The notes beneath the pieces were generated by a model. That model did no database searches. It was not told the DNA's origin and saw only the letters and a list, made by a program, of their open reading frames with translations. Positions 42,434 to 51,467 of a stretch of 64,000 nucleotides of DNA are shown here, piece by piece. Source of the DNA: Aliiroseovarius lamellibrachiae. GTDB taxonomy: Bacteria > Pseudomonadota > Alphaproteobacteria > Rhodobacterales > Rhodobacteraceae. The stretch's first letter is position 1. Every line of letters begins with the position of its first letter. The translations under genes were made by a program, and so were the position numbers. The stretch is from the NCBI RefSeq assembly GCF_018599245.1, contig NZ_JAHEVJ010000008.1:1-64000 (forward strand), written 5' to 3'.

Positions 42434-43420
42434 TTAAAGGAAGCCCAGTTCTTTCATCAGATCACCGATGACCTGTTCCTGCTCTTCTAGGAACGCTTTA
42501 AAGTCATCGCCTGAGTTGTGGATGTTGACCCAACCATTACGCGCGCGCACAGCTTCCCATTCTGGGGTGTCATACATCTTGGTCAGGGCCTCTTGGTACA
42601 TCGCCACTTTGTCAGCGGGCAAACCGGGTGCACCGAAGAACCCACGCCAGTTTACAAAGGTGGTTTCCAACCCCTGCTCAACCATCGTCGGCGCATCCGG
42701 GGCCGCGTCCACGCGTGCATCCGCGGTCACACCGATGATTTTGACTTCGCCAGCGTTTGCCAGATCAACCGCTTCCGAAAAGCCGGTTGAAAGCGCTGCG
42801 ATCTCACCTGACAGCAGCGCCGCCATGGCTTTTCCGCCCGCATCATAGGGGATGTATTTCAGCGCTGTGGGATCTTCGCCCGCCGCCTTCATCACCATCG
42901 CCGCGACAAGGTGGTCCATCCCGCCGGGAACCGACCCGCCGCCGACAGCTGTGCCTTTCATGTCCGCTTTATAGGCCGCAATGAAATCCGACATCGAGTT
43001 GATCGGGCTGTCTTTGCCCACAACAATTGCCGCATAGTCGCCGATGGTGCCAGCGACCAACGTCAGATCACGGAAGTTATGTGGGAACACGCCGGTCAGC
43101 GAACGGATCACGATCGGGGTGGAATTCACCATCAACGTGCCATGCTGGCTTGCGGCGTTTTCGATCAGATACCCAATCGCTTTACCACCTCCGCCACCCG
43201 ACATGTTTTCGTAAGATGCGGTGCCAACAAGCCCGGCCCCCGTCAATGCTTCGCCCGTGCCACGCGCGGTGCCATCCCAGCCGCCGCCGGCCCCACCGGG
43301 GATCAGAAAGTGAATGCTGTCCACCACTTTATGGCCATCGGCCAATGCAGGAGCAGCAAAGCCCATCGCAGCAACAGCGGCGGTCATAATCATCCGCCGG
43401 GTCAGGTTCAGTTTAGTCAT
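42434..43420 (-). CDS. tctC: TctC, periplasmic binding protein of the TTT transporter
   Basis: The 328-residue protein has a signal peptide (MTKLNLTRRMIMTAAVAAMG) and Bug/TctC-family motifs: IHFLIPGGAGGGWDGTARG and KYIPYDAGGKAMAALLSGEI. It captures a carboxylate in the periplasm. GGGAGGATACC precedes the start at 43420; the longer frame is not used. It is divergent from tctDE. Confidence 0.94.
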   Translation of the reverse strand: MTKLNLTRRMIMTAAVAAMGFAAPALADGHKVVDSIHFLIPGGAGGGWDGTARGTGEALTGAGLVGTASYENMSGGGGGKAIGYLIENAASQHGTLMVNSTPIVIRSLTGVFPHNFRDLTLVAGTIGDYAAIVVGKDSPINSMSDFIAAYKADMKGTAVGGGSVPGGMDHLVAAMVMKAAGEDPTALKYIPYDAGGKAMAALLSGEIAALSTGFSEAVDLANAGEVKIIGVTADARVDAAPDAPTMVEQGLETTFVNWRGFFGAPGLPADKVAMYQEALTKMYDTPEWEAVRARNGWVNIHNSGDDFKAFLEEQEQVIGDLMKELGFL

Positions 43421-43483
43421 GGTATCCTCCCATTTGACAAATCGCGGGCGCACCGCGCATGTCTGAAAGGGAACACGTAAAGC

Positions 43484-43499
43484 TGACACAAACCTGTCA
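43484..43499. promoter_or_regulatory. Candidate TctD operator
   Basis: TGACA and TGTCA form a perfect inverted repeat around six bases in the 106-bp divergent interval between tctC and tctD. TctD-type regulators are expected to act here. Confidence 0.5.
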
Positions 43500-43526
43500 C
43501 ACCCAAAATGAAAGAAGGCACCCTGC

Positions 43527-44192
43527 ATGAGATTTCTTCTGGTCGAAGACAACACCAGCCTGGCCAATGCCATCTTGGATCGTTTGCGACTGGACGCCCA
43601 TGTGGTCGATCACGCCCCCGATATTGAAAGCGCCGAAGCCTTTTTTGCCACAACCGATTACGACTTGATATTGTTGGATATTATGCTTCCAGACGGGGAT
43701 GGTCGTAGCTTTTTGAAATCCCACCGCGAACGGCAAGATGAAACCCCTGTCATCGTGTTGACCGCCCGGTCTGAGGTGTCAGATCGGGTGGGCGTTTTGG
43801 ACCTTGGGGCGGATGATTACATCACCAAACCATTTGATTTTTCCGAGCTCGAAGCCCGCTGTCGCGCCGTGCTTCGCCGCCGTGGCGGGGGCAGTTCCAA
43901 TGAGAAACGATTCGGAAATTTGCGCTTTGACCCGATGGCAGGCACATTGGTTGTGGGCGATCGCTCTGTCACTTTGCGCAACAAAGAGCTGCGTTTACTC
44001 GAGGTCTTTTTGGGGGCACCCGGGCGAATATTCTCAAAGGGCAAGCTCGTGGATCGGTTATTTTCTTACGAAGAGGACGTCTCTGAGAATGCCATCGAAG
44101 TGTATGTCGGACGGCTGCGTAAACATCTAATCGGATCCGGCGTTGAAATCACCACCGTACGCGGCATGGGGTACAGGATTTCACAAACATGA
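43527..44192 (+). CDS. tctD: TctD, OmpR-type response regulator
   Basis: The 221-residue regulator has a receiver (Asp51 in LLDIMLPDGDG, Lys in ITKPFD) and a winged helix (EVYVGRLRKHLIGSG, ending VRGMGYRIS). It likely activates tctCBA in response to the carboxylate. Its stop overlaps tctE by ATGA. Confidence 0.92.
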   Translation: MRFLLVEDNTSLANAILDRLRLDAHVVDHAPDIESAEAFFATTDYDLILLDIMLPDGDGRSFLKSHRERQDETPVIVLTARSEVSDRVGVLDLGADDYITKPFDFSELEARCRAVLRRRGGGSSNEKRFGNLRFDPMAGTLVVGDRSVTLRNKELRLLEVFLGAPGRIFSKGKLVDRLFSYEEDVSENAIEVYVGRLRKHLIGSGVEITTVRGMGYRISQT

Positions 44193-45610
44193 CTGCGGGT
44201 GCTAAATCCAGCGTCCAAATCAGCGGTTCAATTCGCAAGCGGCTGCTGCTTCAACTGCTGGGAACTGCGGCAATCTTAGCCAGTGTGCTTATCGTCGCTG
44301 TACTTGGTTTTGTGCGCGATGTGGCCGAGGAAAGCCACGACCGGATCCTGTCGGCCTCCGCCACCTCTATTTTGGACTCGGTCACCGTGACAGCGGGCTC
44401 GCTCTCCGTGGATATCCCCTACGCGGCACTGTCCATGCTGGGGAACATCAGCGATGACCGGGTGTTTTATAGCGTCACCTCCGGTGGAACATTGCTGACA
44501 GGTTACGAGGATTTGCCCGATGTTTCCCCCCCCCTGAGCGCCGATGGACAACAAGGGCAACCGGCGTTTCCGACCGTTTTTCAAACATTGGATTACAAAG
44601 GCGATAGCGTACGTATGGCCACAGCCTCGCGACGTTTATCGCTTAACGGCATTCCAAAGGTCATCGCAGTCAATGTGGCGCAAACCCGCGACGGTCAGGC
44701 CCTGATTTTGACCCGCCTTACACGATCCTCCATGGCGCTTGGCGCCGGTTTTTTCCTTTTGGCATCATTGCTTTCGGTGTGGTCGGCGCAATCCACCATT
44801 CGCCCCTTGGCCACGCTTACGCAAGCCATATCGCGCCGCGGTCCGAAAGATTTGCGCCCGGTCGCACGCCCGGTGCCTTCAGAAATGGCACCGCTTGTGA
44901 CCTCGCTCAACACCTTTATCGAACGGCTCAGTGCATCTTTGTCACGCTCCGAAGATTTCATCGCCGAAGCCGCGCATCGCGTGCGCACACCGCTGGCCAC
45001 CGTGCGCACACAGGCCGAAATCACCCTGCGCCGGGTTGAACGGGAGGACAACCGCACCAGCCTGCGCGAAATGATCCGCGCCATCGACGAAAGCTCGCGA
45101 GCGGCGGGGCAATTGCTGGATCACGCGATGGTCACCTTTCGCATCGACAGCTTGGAACAAGCCGAGTTTGACTTGTCCAATCTGGCCGAGGAATTGGTCG
45201 AGCGTCTGCGCCCCATGGCTGAGCTGCGCGACATCTCGTTGGTGTTTGACGGACATCCCCCCTGCCTGATGCGGGGCGACCCGATTTTGATCCAAAACGC
45301 GGTCCGCAACATCTTGGACAATGCCATCAAATACTCGCCTTCCGACCGTCAGGTGTGGGTCAGTGTCACGACCGAGGCAGGCACAGAATGTGTTTCCGTT
45401 CATGATCAGGCTGGTGGATTTGGCGACACGGACACGCGCAGTTTGACCGAGCGTTTCGTGCGGGGCGACAATGTGCAGGGCACCGTCGGATCCGGGTTGG
45501 GCCTGACCATCGCACGCGAAGTCGTCGAGGCCCATGGCGGCGAAATCCGCATCATAAACACCGATACAGGAGACGGCGCATGCGTCACGCTTTGCTTCCC
45601 CTCACTCTGA
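44189..45610 (+). CDS. tctE: TctE, membrane sensor histidine kinase
   Basis: The 473-residue kinase has two membrane helices (about 22-42 and 182-200) enclosing a periplasmic sensor region, a HAMP-like linker, His263 in AEAAHRVRTPL, and ATPase motifs (NILDNAIKYSP, GSGLGLTI). The periplasmic region is of the TctE type (2CSK_N). The gene is coupled to tctD and overlaps the next gene by 31 bp. Confidence 0.92.
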   Translation: MTAGAKSSVQISGSIRKRLLLQLLGTAAILASVLIVAVLGFVRDVAEESHDRILSASATSILDSVTVTAGSLSVDIPYAALSMLGNISDDRVFYSVTSGGTLLTGYEDLPDVSPPLSADGQQGQPAFPTVFQTLDYKGDSVRMATASRRLSLNGIPKVIAVNVAQTRDGQALILTRLTRSSMALGAGFFLLASLLSVWSAQSTIRPLATLTQAISRRGPKDLRPVARPVPSEMAPLVTSLNTFIERLSASLSRSEDFIAEAAHRVRTPLATVRTQAEITLRRVEREDNRTSLREMIRAIDESSRAAGQLLDHAMVTFRIDSLEQAEFDLSNLAEELVERLRPMAELRDISLVFDGHPPCLMRGDPILIQNAVRNILDNAIKYSPSDRQVWVSVTTEAGTECVSVHDQAGGFGDTDTRSLTERFVRGDNVQGTVGSGLGLTIAREVVEAHGGEIRIINTDTGDGACVTLCFPSL

Positions 45611-46614
45611 CACTTATTGCACTGTTCAGCACGGCCGCACAGGCGTTTGAGATTGAGGATCACCGCTGGTTTGGCCCCAAAGACGGTGACGTCCTCCGCG
45701 TGATTTCCACCACGGACACAACCATTTTAACCCCGCTGATCGAGGTGTTCTTGCACGACAACCCCGGTGTGGGGCTGGACTATGTCGTGGCCAGTTCAGG
45801 TGACGTCATGAAAGCCCTAAGCGAAGAGGGACGGCAGTATGATGTTGCGCTATCTTCTGCAATGGATTTGCAAGTGAAGCTGGCCAATGACGGTTTTACC
45901 CGCGCACATCAATCCGCCGCGACAGATCTGTTACCGGAATGGGGGGAATGGCGCGGACATGTGTTTGCCTTTTCACAAGAACCCGCATCCATTGTGGTCT
46001 CGGCCAAGGCATTGCACGCAGACGAAGTGCCCCACACGCGACAGGCGCTGATCTCGCTTTTACGCGATCAGCCAGACCGGTTTCGGGGCAGAATTGGCAC
46101 CTATGATGTTGCTCAAAGTGGGCTTGGGTATCTCTTTGCCACCCAAGACGCGCGCACGGCGGAAACCTATTGGCGACTGATGGAACTGATGGGGGGGCTG
46201 GGGGTGGAACTCTATTGCTGTTCCGGCGATATGATCGAAAGTGTGGCCGAGGGGCGCATTTTGGTCGCCTATAACGTGTTGGGCAGCTATGCCCGCGCAC
46301 GCACCGATTTGGCCGAGCATATCGTGGTGATTGACCCCGAGGATTACACCCATCTGATGATGAGATCGGCGGTGATCTTAAAAGATGGTGAAAACGCGGA
46401 TATGGCCGGACGCTTTGTGGATCATCTGATCCGCGCCGCTTGGTCCACCCCGCGCCCGCAAGAATATCCCTTCAGTGATCTTTCAAGCGACTTCACCTTG
46501 CAATCCGATGCCCAGCGCCCGATCAATCTCGACCCTGGCTTGCTGGTTTATCTGGACCGCGCCAAGCACAAACGGTTTTTGGAAGAGTGGCAAAATGCCG
46601 TGCGGCAGAAATAA
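45580..46614 (+). CDS. Periplasmic binding protein attached to the TctDE operon
   Basis: The 344-residue protein has a signal peptide (MRHALLPLTLTLIALFSTAAQA) and an ABC-type (iron-family-like) solute-binding fold: VVASSGDVMKAL and SGLGYLFATQD. No ABC permease or ATPase is near, and the gene overlaps tctE by 31 bp. It is therefore probably a ligand-binding accessory of the TctE sensor rather than a transporter part, as PgtC is for the phosphoglycerate system. Substrate unknown. Confidence 0.8.
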   Translation: MRHALLPLTLTLIALFSTAAQAFEIEDHRWFGPKDGDVLRVISTTDTTILTPLIEVFLHDNPGVGLDYVVASSGDVMKALSEEGRQYDVALSSAMDLQVKLANDGFTRAHQSAATDLLPEWGEWRGHVFAFSQEPASIVVSAKALHADEVPHTRQALISLLRDQPDRFRGRIGTYDVAQSGLGYLFATQDARTAETYWRLMELMGGLGVELYCCSGDMIESVAEGRILVAYNVLGSYARARTDLAEHIVVIDPEDYTHLMMRSAVILKDGENADMAGRFVDHLIRAAWSTPRPQEYPFSDLSSDFTLQSDAQRPINLDPGLLVYLDRAKHKRFLEEWQNAVRQK

Positions 46615-46618
46615 GCTG

Positions 46619-47077
46619 TTAATCGACCATCGGGAAAACATCGGTCTTTTTCACGGTGCCGTAAACAAAACTTGTGTCAATTGATGCAATGCCGCCAATC
46701 GGATGGATGCGGTTGCGAATAAAATCCTCATACGCTTCCAGATCAGCCACCACAACGCGCAGCTGATAATCAGTCGCACCCGTCAGAACATGGCATTCCA
46801 ACACCTCTGCGATCGCCAGAACGCGACGCTCAAAGTGCTGCACATCGTCTTCGTTGTGGCGTTCAAGTCGAATGCGCACAAAAACGGTAATGGGCAGGCC
46901 ATACGCAGCCGCATCCGCCTCGACCGCATAGCCGCGAATGGCCCCAGCCGCTTCCAGATTGCGCACCCGCCGCAAGCATGGCGATGGCGACAGGTTCACC
47001 TTGTCAGCCAAATCCTGATTGGTCATACGCCCATCTTTTTGCAGTTCGCGGATAATTTGGCGATCTTTGTGATCCAT
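46619..47077 (-). CDS. Lrp/AsnC regulator of methionine catabolism (MdeR-like)
   Basis: The 152-residue regulator has an N-terminal helix-turn-helix (LADKVNLSPSPCLRRVRNLE) and a RAM ligand-binding domain. It is divergent from methionine gamma-lyase, the arrangement of mdeR and mdeA in Pseudomonas putida. A palindrome just upstream of its own start suggests autoregulation. The start at 47077 has GGGG upstream; a longer frame exists. Confidence 0.9.
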   Translation of the reverse strand: MDHKDRQIIRELQKDGRMTNQDLADKVNLSPSPCLRRVRNLEAAGAIRGYAVEADAAAYGLPITVFVRIRLERHNEDDVQHFERRVLAIAEVLECHVLTGATDYQLRVVVADLEAYEDFIRNRIHPIGGIASIDTSFVYGTVKKTDVFPMVD

Positions 47078-47092
47078 TAGGTCAGCCCCGGT

Positions 47093-47113
47093 TTTTAGCA
47101 TTTTATGCCAAAA
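47093..47113. promoter_or_regulatory. Candidate MdeR/Lrp operator
   Basis: A 21-bp palindrome with arms TTTTnGCAT and ATGCnAAAA around TTT lies between the divergent regulator and methionine gamma-lyase genes, 15 bp before the regulator start. Spacing and A/T flanks fit Lrp-type sites. Confidence 0.65.
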
Positions 47114-47198
47114 TATACCCCGATACTGGCAGACTTCGCAATCCATGACCTTTCAGGCAGTGGCATTATGACGGGGAAACTCGAACCAGGAGCTTGCC

Positions 47199-48401
47199 AT
47201 GTCGACCCCAAAAGGCTTTGCCACCCGCGCCATCCACCACGCCTATAACCCGCTGGACAATGGCGGCGCGCTCACTCCGCCGCTTCACCTGACCTCTACC
47301 TTTTCGTTTGAAAGCGCTGAGGCCGGCGGTGAGATGTTTGCCGGCGAGCGCGAAGGGCATATCTATTCGCGCATCTCCAACCCCACCTGCGATCTTTTGG
47401 AACAGCGCATTGCAACCCTGGAAGGCGCCGAAGCGGGGCTGGCGTTATCTTCTGGCATGGGCGCAATCACTGCCGTTTTCTGGACGCTCTTGTCGCCGGG
47501 GGACGAGGTGATTGTGGACAAAACGCTTTACGGCTGCACCTTCGCTTTCATGCAACATGGCTTGGCAAAATGGGGCGTGAAAATCACCCATGTCGACATG
47601 ACGGAGCCAGAAAACCTCCGCACGGCCATCTCTGACAATACCCGCGTTGTCTATTTCGAAACCCCCGCCAACCCCAACATGCGGTTGGTGGACATTTCCA
47701 AAGTGTCAAAGATTGCCCATGACGCCGGTGCAACGGTGGTGGTCGACAACACATACGCCACCCCCTATTTGACCCGCCCGATTGCGCATGGCGCGGACAT
47801 CGTTGTGCATTCCGCCACCAAATATCTGGGTGGTCACGGTGATGTGGTGGCTGGCCTTGTGGTTGGCAAATTGGAACAGGTCACAGAAATCCGTCTGGTT
47901 GGCATGAAAGACATGACCGGCGCTGTGATGGCCCCCTTTAATGCAATGCTCATCCTGCGCGGACTGAAAACACTTGCCCTGCGGATGGACCGTCACTGCG
48001 CCTCGGCTATGAAAGTGGCAGATTGGCTTGAGGCACAACCCGGCGTGCAGGCCGTACATTTCCCCGGCCTAACCAGCTTTCCTCAGCACGATGTGGCCCG
48101 CGCGCAGATGGACCAACCGGGTGCGATGATTGCGTTTGAATTAGACGGTGGCATCGACGCGGGACGGCAAATGATGAACCGCCTGAACATGATCCAACGC
48201 GCGGTGTCTTTGGGGGATGCCGAAACGCTGATCCAACACCCGGCCTCTATGACCCACTCGACCTATTCGCCAGAAGAACGCGAAGCGCATGGCATCAGCG
48301 ACGGTTTGATCCGCTTGTCTGTGGGACTGGAAGAGGTGGCCGATATCATCGCCGATCTGGACGCCGCTTTGGCACCCTTCTTGGTTCAAGCCGCAGAATA
48401 A
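47199..48401 (+). CDS. megL: Methionine gamma-lyase
   Basis: PLP-dependent enzyme that splits methionine into methanethiol, 2-oxobutyrate and ammonia; 400 residues, as usual. The cysteine typical of true methionine gamma-lyases is present (Cys113 in LYGCTFAF), as are the PLP lysine Lys208 (SATKYLGGH) and DNTYATP. GGAGCTTG precedes the ATG. Downstream genes handle 2-oxobutyrate. It corresponds to mdeA of Pseudomonas putida. In marine bacteria the methanethiol links to DMSP-sulfur metabolism. Confidence 0.95.
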   Translation: MSTPKGFATRAIHHAYNPLDNGGALTPPLHLTSTFSFESAEAGGEMFAGEREGHIYSRISNPTCDLLEQRIATLEGAEAGLALSSGMGAITAVFWTLLSPGDEVIVDKTLYGCTFAFMQHGLAKWGVKITHVDMTEPENLRTAISDNTRVVYFETPANPNMRLVDISKVSKIAHDAGATVVVDNTYATPYLTRPIAHGADIVVHSATKYLGGHGDVVAGLVVGKLEQVTEIRLVGMKDMTGAVMAPFNAMLILRGLKTLALRMDRHCASAMKVADWLEAQPGVQAVHFPGLTSFPQHDVARAQMDQPGAMIAFELDGGIDAGRQMMNRLNMIQRAVSLGDAETLIQHPASMTHSTYSPEEREAHGISDGLIRLSVGLEEVADIIADLDAALAPFLVQAAE

Positions 48402-48403
48402 GG

Positions 48404-48871
48404 TTACGGGGTGCGCGCACCGCCCGCTTTGACCCGCCGGATCGGGATCGAAGACTGGATCGACGCCACCCCATCCACCTTGGTGAGCTTACCAACCAAG
48501 AAGGCTTCGAAATCTCGCAACCCTGTGGTGGCGATCCGCATCAGGTAATCCCGGTCACCCGTCATCAACCAGCAATCGACCACTTCGGGAAAACCAATAA
48601 TCGCTGTTTCAAACTTGACCAACGCGTCGTCCACCTGACGATCCAATTGGACCGAGACAAAGACAGAGACATCAAAGCCCAAGGCGGCCTCGTCAATGCG
48701 GGCCCCATAGCCGGTGATAATACCCCCCTCTTCCAACCGCCGAATGCGGCGCGCGGTAGGGGTGGGGCTGAGGCCAATTTGATCGGACAGGTCCTGCACG
48801 GATATTCGCCCCTGTTCGCCCAAATGGCGCAGAATTCGAATATCAAAGACGTCAAGATCGACAGTTTCCAC
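48404..48871 (-). CDS. Second Lrp/AsnC regulator
   Basis: The 155-residue regulator has a helix-turn-helix (LSDQIGLSPTPTARRIRRLE) and a RAM domain. It starts with GTG at 48871, with GAGGG at good spacing. It ends two bases after the stop of megL (convergent) and is divergent from the 2-oxoacid dehydrogenase gene, which it probably controls. Confidence 0.9.
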   Translation of the reverse strand: METVDLDVFDIRILRHLGEQGRISVQDLSDQIGLSPTPTARRIRRLEEGGIITGYGARIDEAALGFDVSVFVSVQLDRQVDDALVKFETAIIGFPEVVDCWLMTGDRDYLMRIATTGLRDFEAFLVGKLTKVDGVASIQSSIPIRRVKAGGARTP

Positions 48872-48886
48872 CCAATAGCCCTCTAA

Positions 48887-48919
48887 TGTTGGCGTTTTCC
48901 TTCAAGGCGCTAGCCAACA
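48887..48919. promoter_or_regulatory. Inverted repeat between second Lrp gene and mdeB-like gene
   Basis: TGTTGGC (48887-48893) and GCCAACA (48913-48919) form a perfect inverted repeat spaced by 19 bp in the divergent promoter region. It is a candidate operator of the second Lrp regulator. Confidence 0.5.
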
Positions 48920-49026
48920 GAACCACAATTGGCCGGGATGCTGCAAGGCAAACCTGTTAGACTGCCCCCTGCCCCGCGCAAAAGCCCTGCTTTTTGGCGC
49001 TGCGGCAAAGACCAAAGGACCGCATC

Positions 49027-51420
49027 ATGAACACACAATCCACCACTCCGATCACAGACATCCAACAGCTGAAAACCGTGGAGCAACGCCTGTTGTGGCT
49101 GTCCCATTGGATGATCCACCACGCCAATCATGTGCGCCCCAAGGCGGATGGGATTAAGATCGGCGGGCATCAGGCCTCTTCCGCGTCAATGGTATCGATC
49201 ATGACTGCGCTCTATTTCAACACGCTGAAACCCGAAGATCGCGTGGCCGTCAAACCCCATGCCAGCCCCATCTTTCACGCGATGCAGTATCTGATGGGCA
49301 ATCAGACCCGCGAAAAGATGGAGAATTTTCGCGGTTTCGGCGGTGTGCAAAGCTATCCTAGCCGGACAAAAGACATCGACGATGTTGATTTCTCAACCGG
49401 GTCGGTTGGCTTGGGCGTGGCAATCACATCCTTTGCCTCGATGATCCAAGATTACATCACCGCCAAGCCTTGGGGCACCGATGCCCCACAAGGCCGTATG
49501 GTGGCGCTTGTGGGCGATGCGGAACTGGACGAGGGCAACATCTATGAATGCCTTCAGGAAGGTTGGAAAAACGACCTGCGCAATACCTGGTGGATCATTG
49601 ATTATAACCGCCAATCACTGGATGGGATTGTGCACGAAGGGTTGTTTGAGCGGGTTGAAAAGATCTTTGACGCCTTTGGCTGGGACGTTGTGCGCGTGAA
49701 ACACGGCGTGCTGCAACGGGCCGCATTTCAGGAACCGGGCGGCGACAAACTGCGCGATTGGATTGATGCCTGTCCGAACCAAGACTACTCGGCCCTGACC
49801 TATATGGGCGGCGCGATTTGGCGCAAACGCTTGATGGATGATTTGGGCGATCAGGGCGACGTGACCGCGTTGATTGACGCCCGATCAGATACGGAATTGG
49901 CCGCGTTGATGGAGAACCTCGGCGGCAATTGCGTTGAGACGATGGCCGAGACCTTTGCATCCATCACCCACGACCGCCCCACCTGTTTTCTGGCCTATAC
50001 GATCAAAGGCTGGGGCACGCCGATTGCGGGTCACAAAGACAACCACGGCGGGTTGATGAACAAAACCCAATTCACGGAATGGCAAGCAAACATGGGCGTT
50101 GAAACAGGCGCGGAATGGGATCCGATGGCAACCGTTGCAGATCCCGCCGCACTTCAAGCCTATTTGGGGCAGGTTCCATTTTTCGCCAACGGCCCGCGCC
50201 GGTTTCATGACGCGCAACTGGAGGTTCCCGCAATCGAACTCAGCCCAGATCGCGAGATTTCGACCCAGATGGCCTTTGGCAAAGTGTTGGATGATTTATC
50301 TAAGGGTGACAGTGATTTGGCCGCACGGATCGTCACCACATCCCCGGATGTGACCGGTACAACCAACCTTGGCCCATGGGTGAATAGGCGCAAGCTTTTT
50401 GCCCGCACAGCACAGGCCGATGCCTTTATCGAACACCGCATTCCGTCCACCGCCAAATGGGAATTCACCCCCGAAGGGCAGCACATCGAACTTGGTATCG
50501 CCGAGATGAACCTGTTCCTGTTGCTGGGCGCCGCCGGCCTGTCACACAGCCTGTTTGGCAAGCGATTGATCCCAATTGGAACGGTCTATGATCCCTTTGT
50601 GTGTCGCGGCTTGGATGCGCTCAATTACGCCTGTTACCAAGATGCGCGGTTCATGATTGTCGGCACACCATCCGGGGTCACATTGGCCCCCGAAGGCGGC
50701 GCGCATCAGTCGATTGGCACACCGCTGATTGGCATGTCCCAAGACGGTCTGGCCGCCTTTGAACCCGCCTTTGCGGACGAGCTTGCGGTAATCATGCGGT
50801 GGTCCTTTGACTATCTGCAACGTGACGACGAAGGCGACCCGGATGAACGCACATGGCTGCGCGACGAAACCGGCGGGTCGGTGTATCTGCGCCTGACCAC
50901 CAACCCCATTGAACAGCCCGGAAAACGCCATGACGATGCCTTCCGGCAGGGCGCAATTGATGGTGGTTACTGGCTGCGCAAACCCGGCCCCAATTGTGAC
51001 GTTGTGATCGCCTATCAGGGTGCTGTCGCGCCAGAGGCGATCAAAGCGGCGGGGATGATTGGCGAAACCCGGCGTGACGTTGGCGTTTTGGCTGTGACAT
51101 CCGCTGACCGTCTGAACGCTGGTCTGACAGCGGCACAACGCGCGCGGTCGCGTGGAAATGTAAATGCCCAGTCACATGTAGAGCATCTGATGCAAGACCT
51201 GCCGCCACACTGCAAATTGGTCACCGTCATCGACGGGCATCCTGCCACTTTGTCTTGGCTTGGCGGTGTCGCAGGCCATCAAACCATCCCGCTGGGGGTG
51301 GAGCATTTCGGGCAAACCGGCACAATTGGGGACCTTTATCGCCACCACGGAATTGATGCCGCGGCAATCGTCGAAAAGGTTGCTGGGCTGACCCAAGGTC
51401 GGCGTGTCGTCAGCCACTAG
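49027..51420 (+). CDS. 2-oxoacid dehydrogenase E1 (MdeB-like, 2-oxobutyrate type)
   Basis: The 797-residue protein is a homodimeric thiamine-diphosphate E1 of the AceE type. The ThDP-binding GDAELDEGN...N segment (LVGDAELDEGNIYE then IIDYNRQSLDG) and EGQHIELGIAEMN are visible. In Pseudomonas putida the homologue mdeB lies beside methionine gamma-lyase and oxidises 2-oxobutyrate. No E2 or E3 gene is adjacent, so it probably uses the pyruvate dehydrogenase core. ATG 49027 is preceded by AAAGGA. Compared with AceE (about 890 residues) it is shortened. Confidence 0.88.
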   Translation: MNTQSTTPITDIQQLKTVEQRLLWLSHWMIHHANHVRPKADGIKIGGHQASSASMVSIMTALYFNTLKPEDRVAVKPHASPIFHAMQYLMGNQTREKMENFRGFGGVQSYPSRTKDIDDVDFSTGSVGLGVAITSFASMIQDYITAKPWGTDAPQGRMVALVGDAELDEGNIYECLQEGWKNDLRNTWWIIDYNRQSLDGIVHEGLFERVEKIFDAFGWDVVRVKHGVLQRAAFQEPGGDKLRDWIDACPNQDYSALTYMGGAIWRKRLMDDLGDQGDVTALIDARSDTELAALMENLGGNCVETMAETFASITHDRPTCFLAYTIKGWGTPIAGHKDNHGGLMNKTQFTEWQANMGVETGAEWDPMATVADPAALQAYLGQVPFFANGPRRFHDAQLEVPAIELSPDREISTQMAFGKVLDDLSKGDSDLAARIVTTSPDVTGTTNLGPWVNRRKLFARTAQADAFIEHRIPSTAKWEFTPEGQHIELGIAEMNLFLLLGAAGLSHSLFGKRLIPIGTVYDPFVCRGLDALNYACYQDARFMIVGTPSGVTLAPEGGAHQSIGTPLIGMSQDGLAAFEPAFADELAVIMRWSFDYLQRDDEGDPDERTWLRDETGGSVYLRLTTNPIEQPGKRHDDAFRQGAIDGGYWLRKPGPNCDVVIAYQGAVAPEAIKAAGMIGETRRDVGVLAVTSADRLNAGLTAAQRARSRGNVNAQSHVEHLMQDLPPHCKLVTVIDGHPATLSWLGGVAGHQTIPLGVEHFGQTGTIGDLYRHHGIDAAAIVEKVAGLTQGRRVVSH

Positions 51421-51467
51421 GAGAGGCCTGAACGGGGTGGACTTATTCGCCCCGTTCAGAGCAACAT

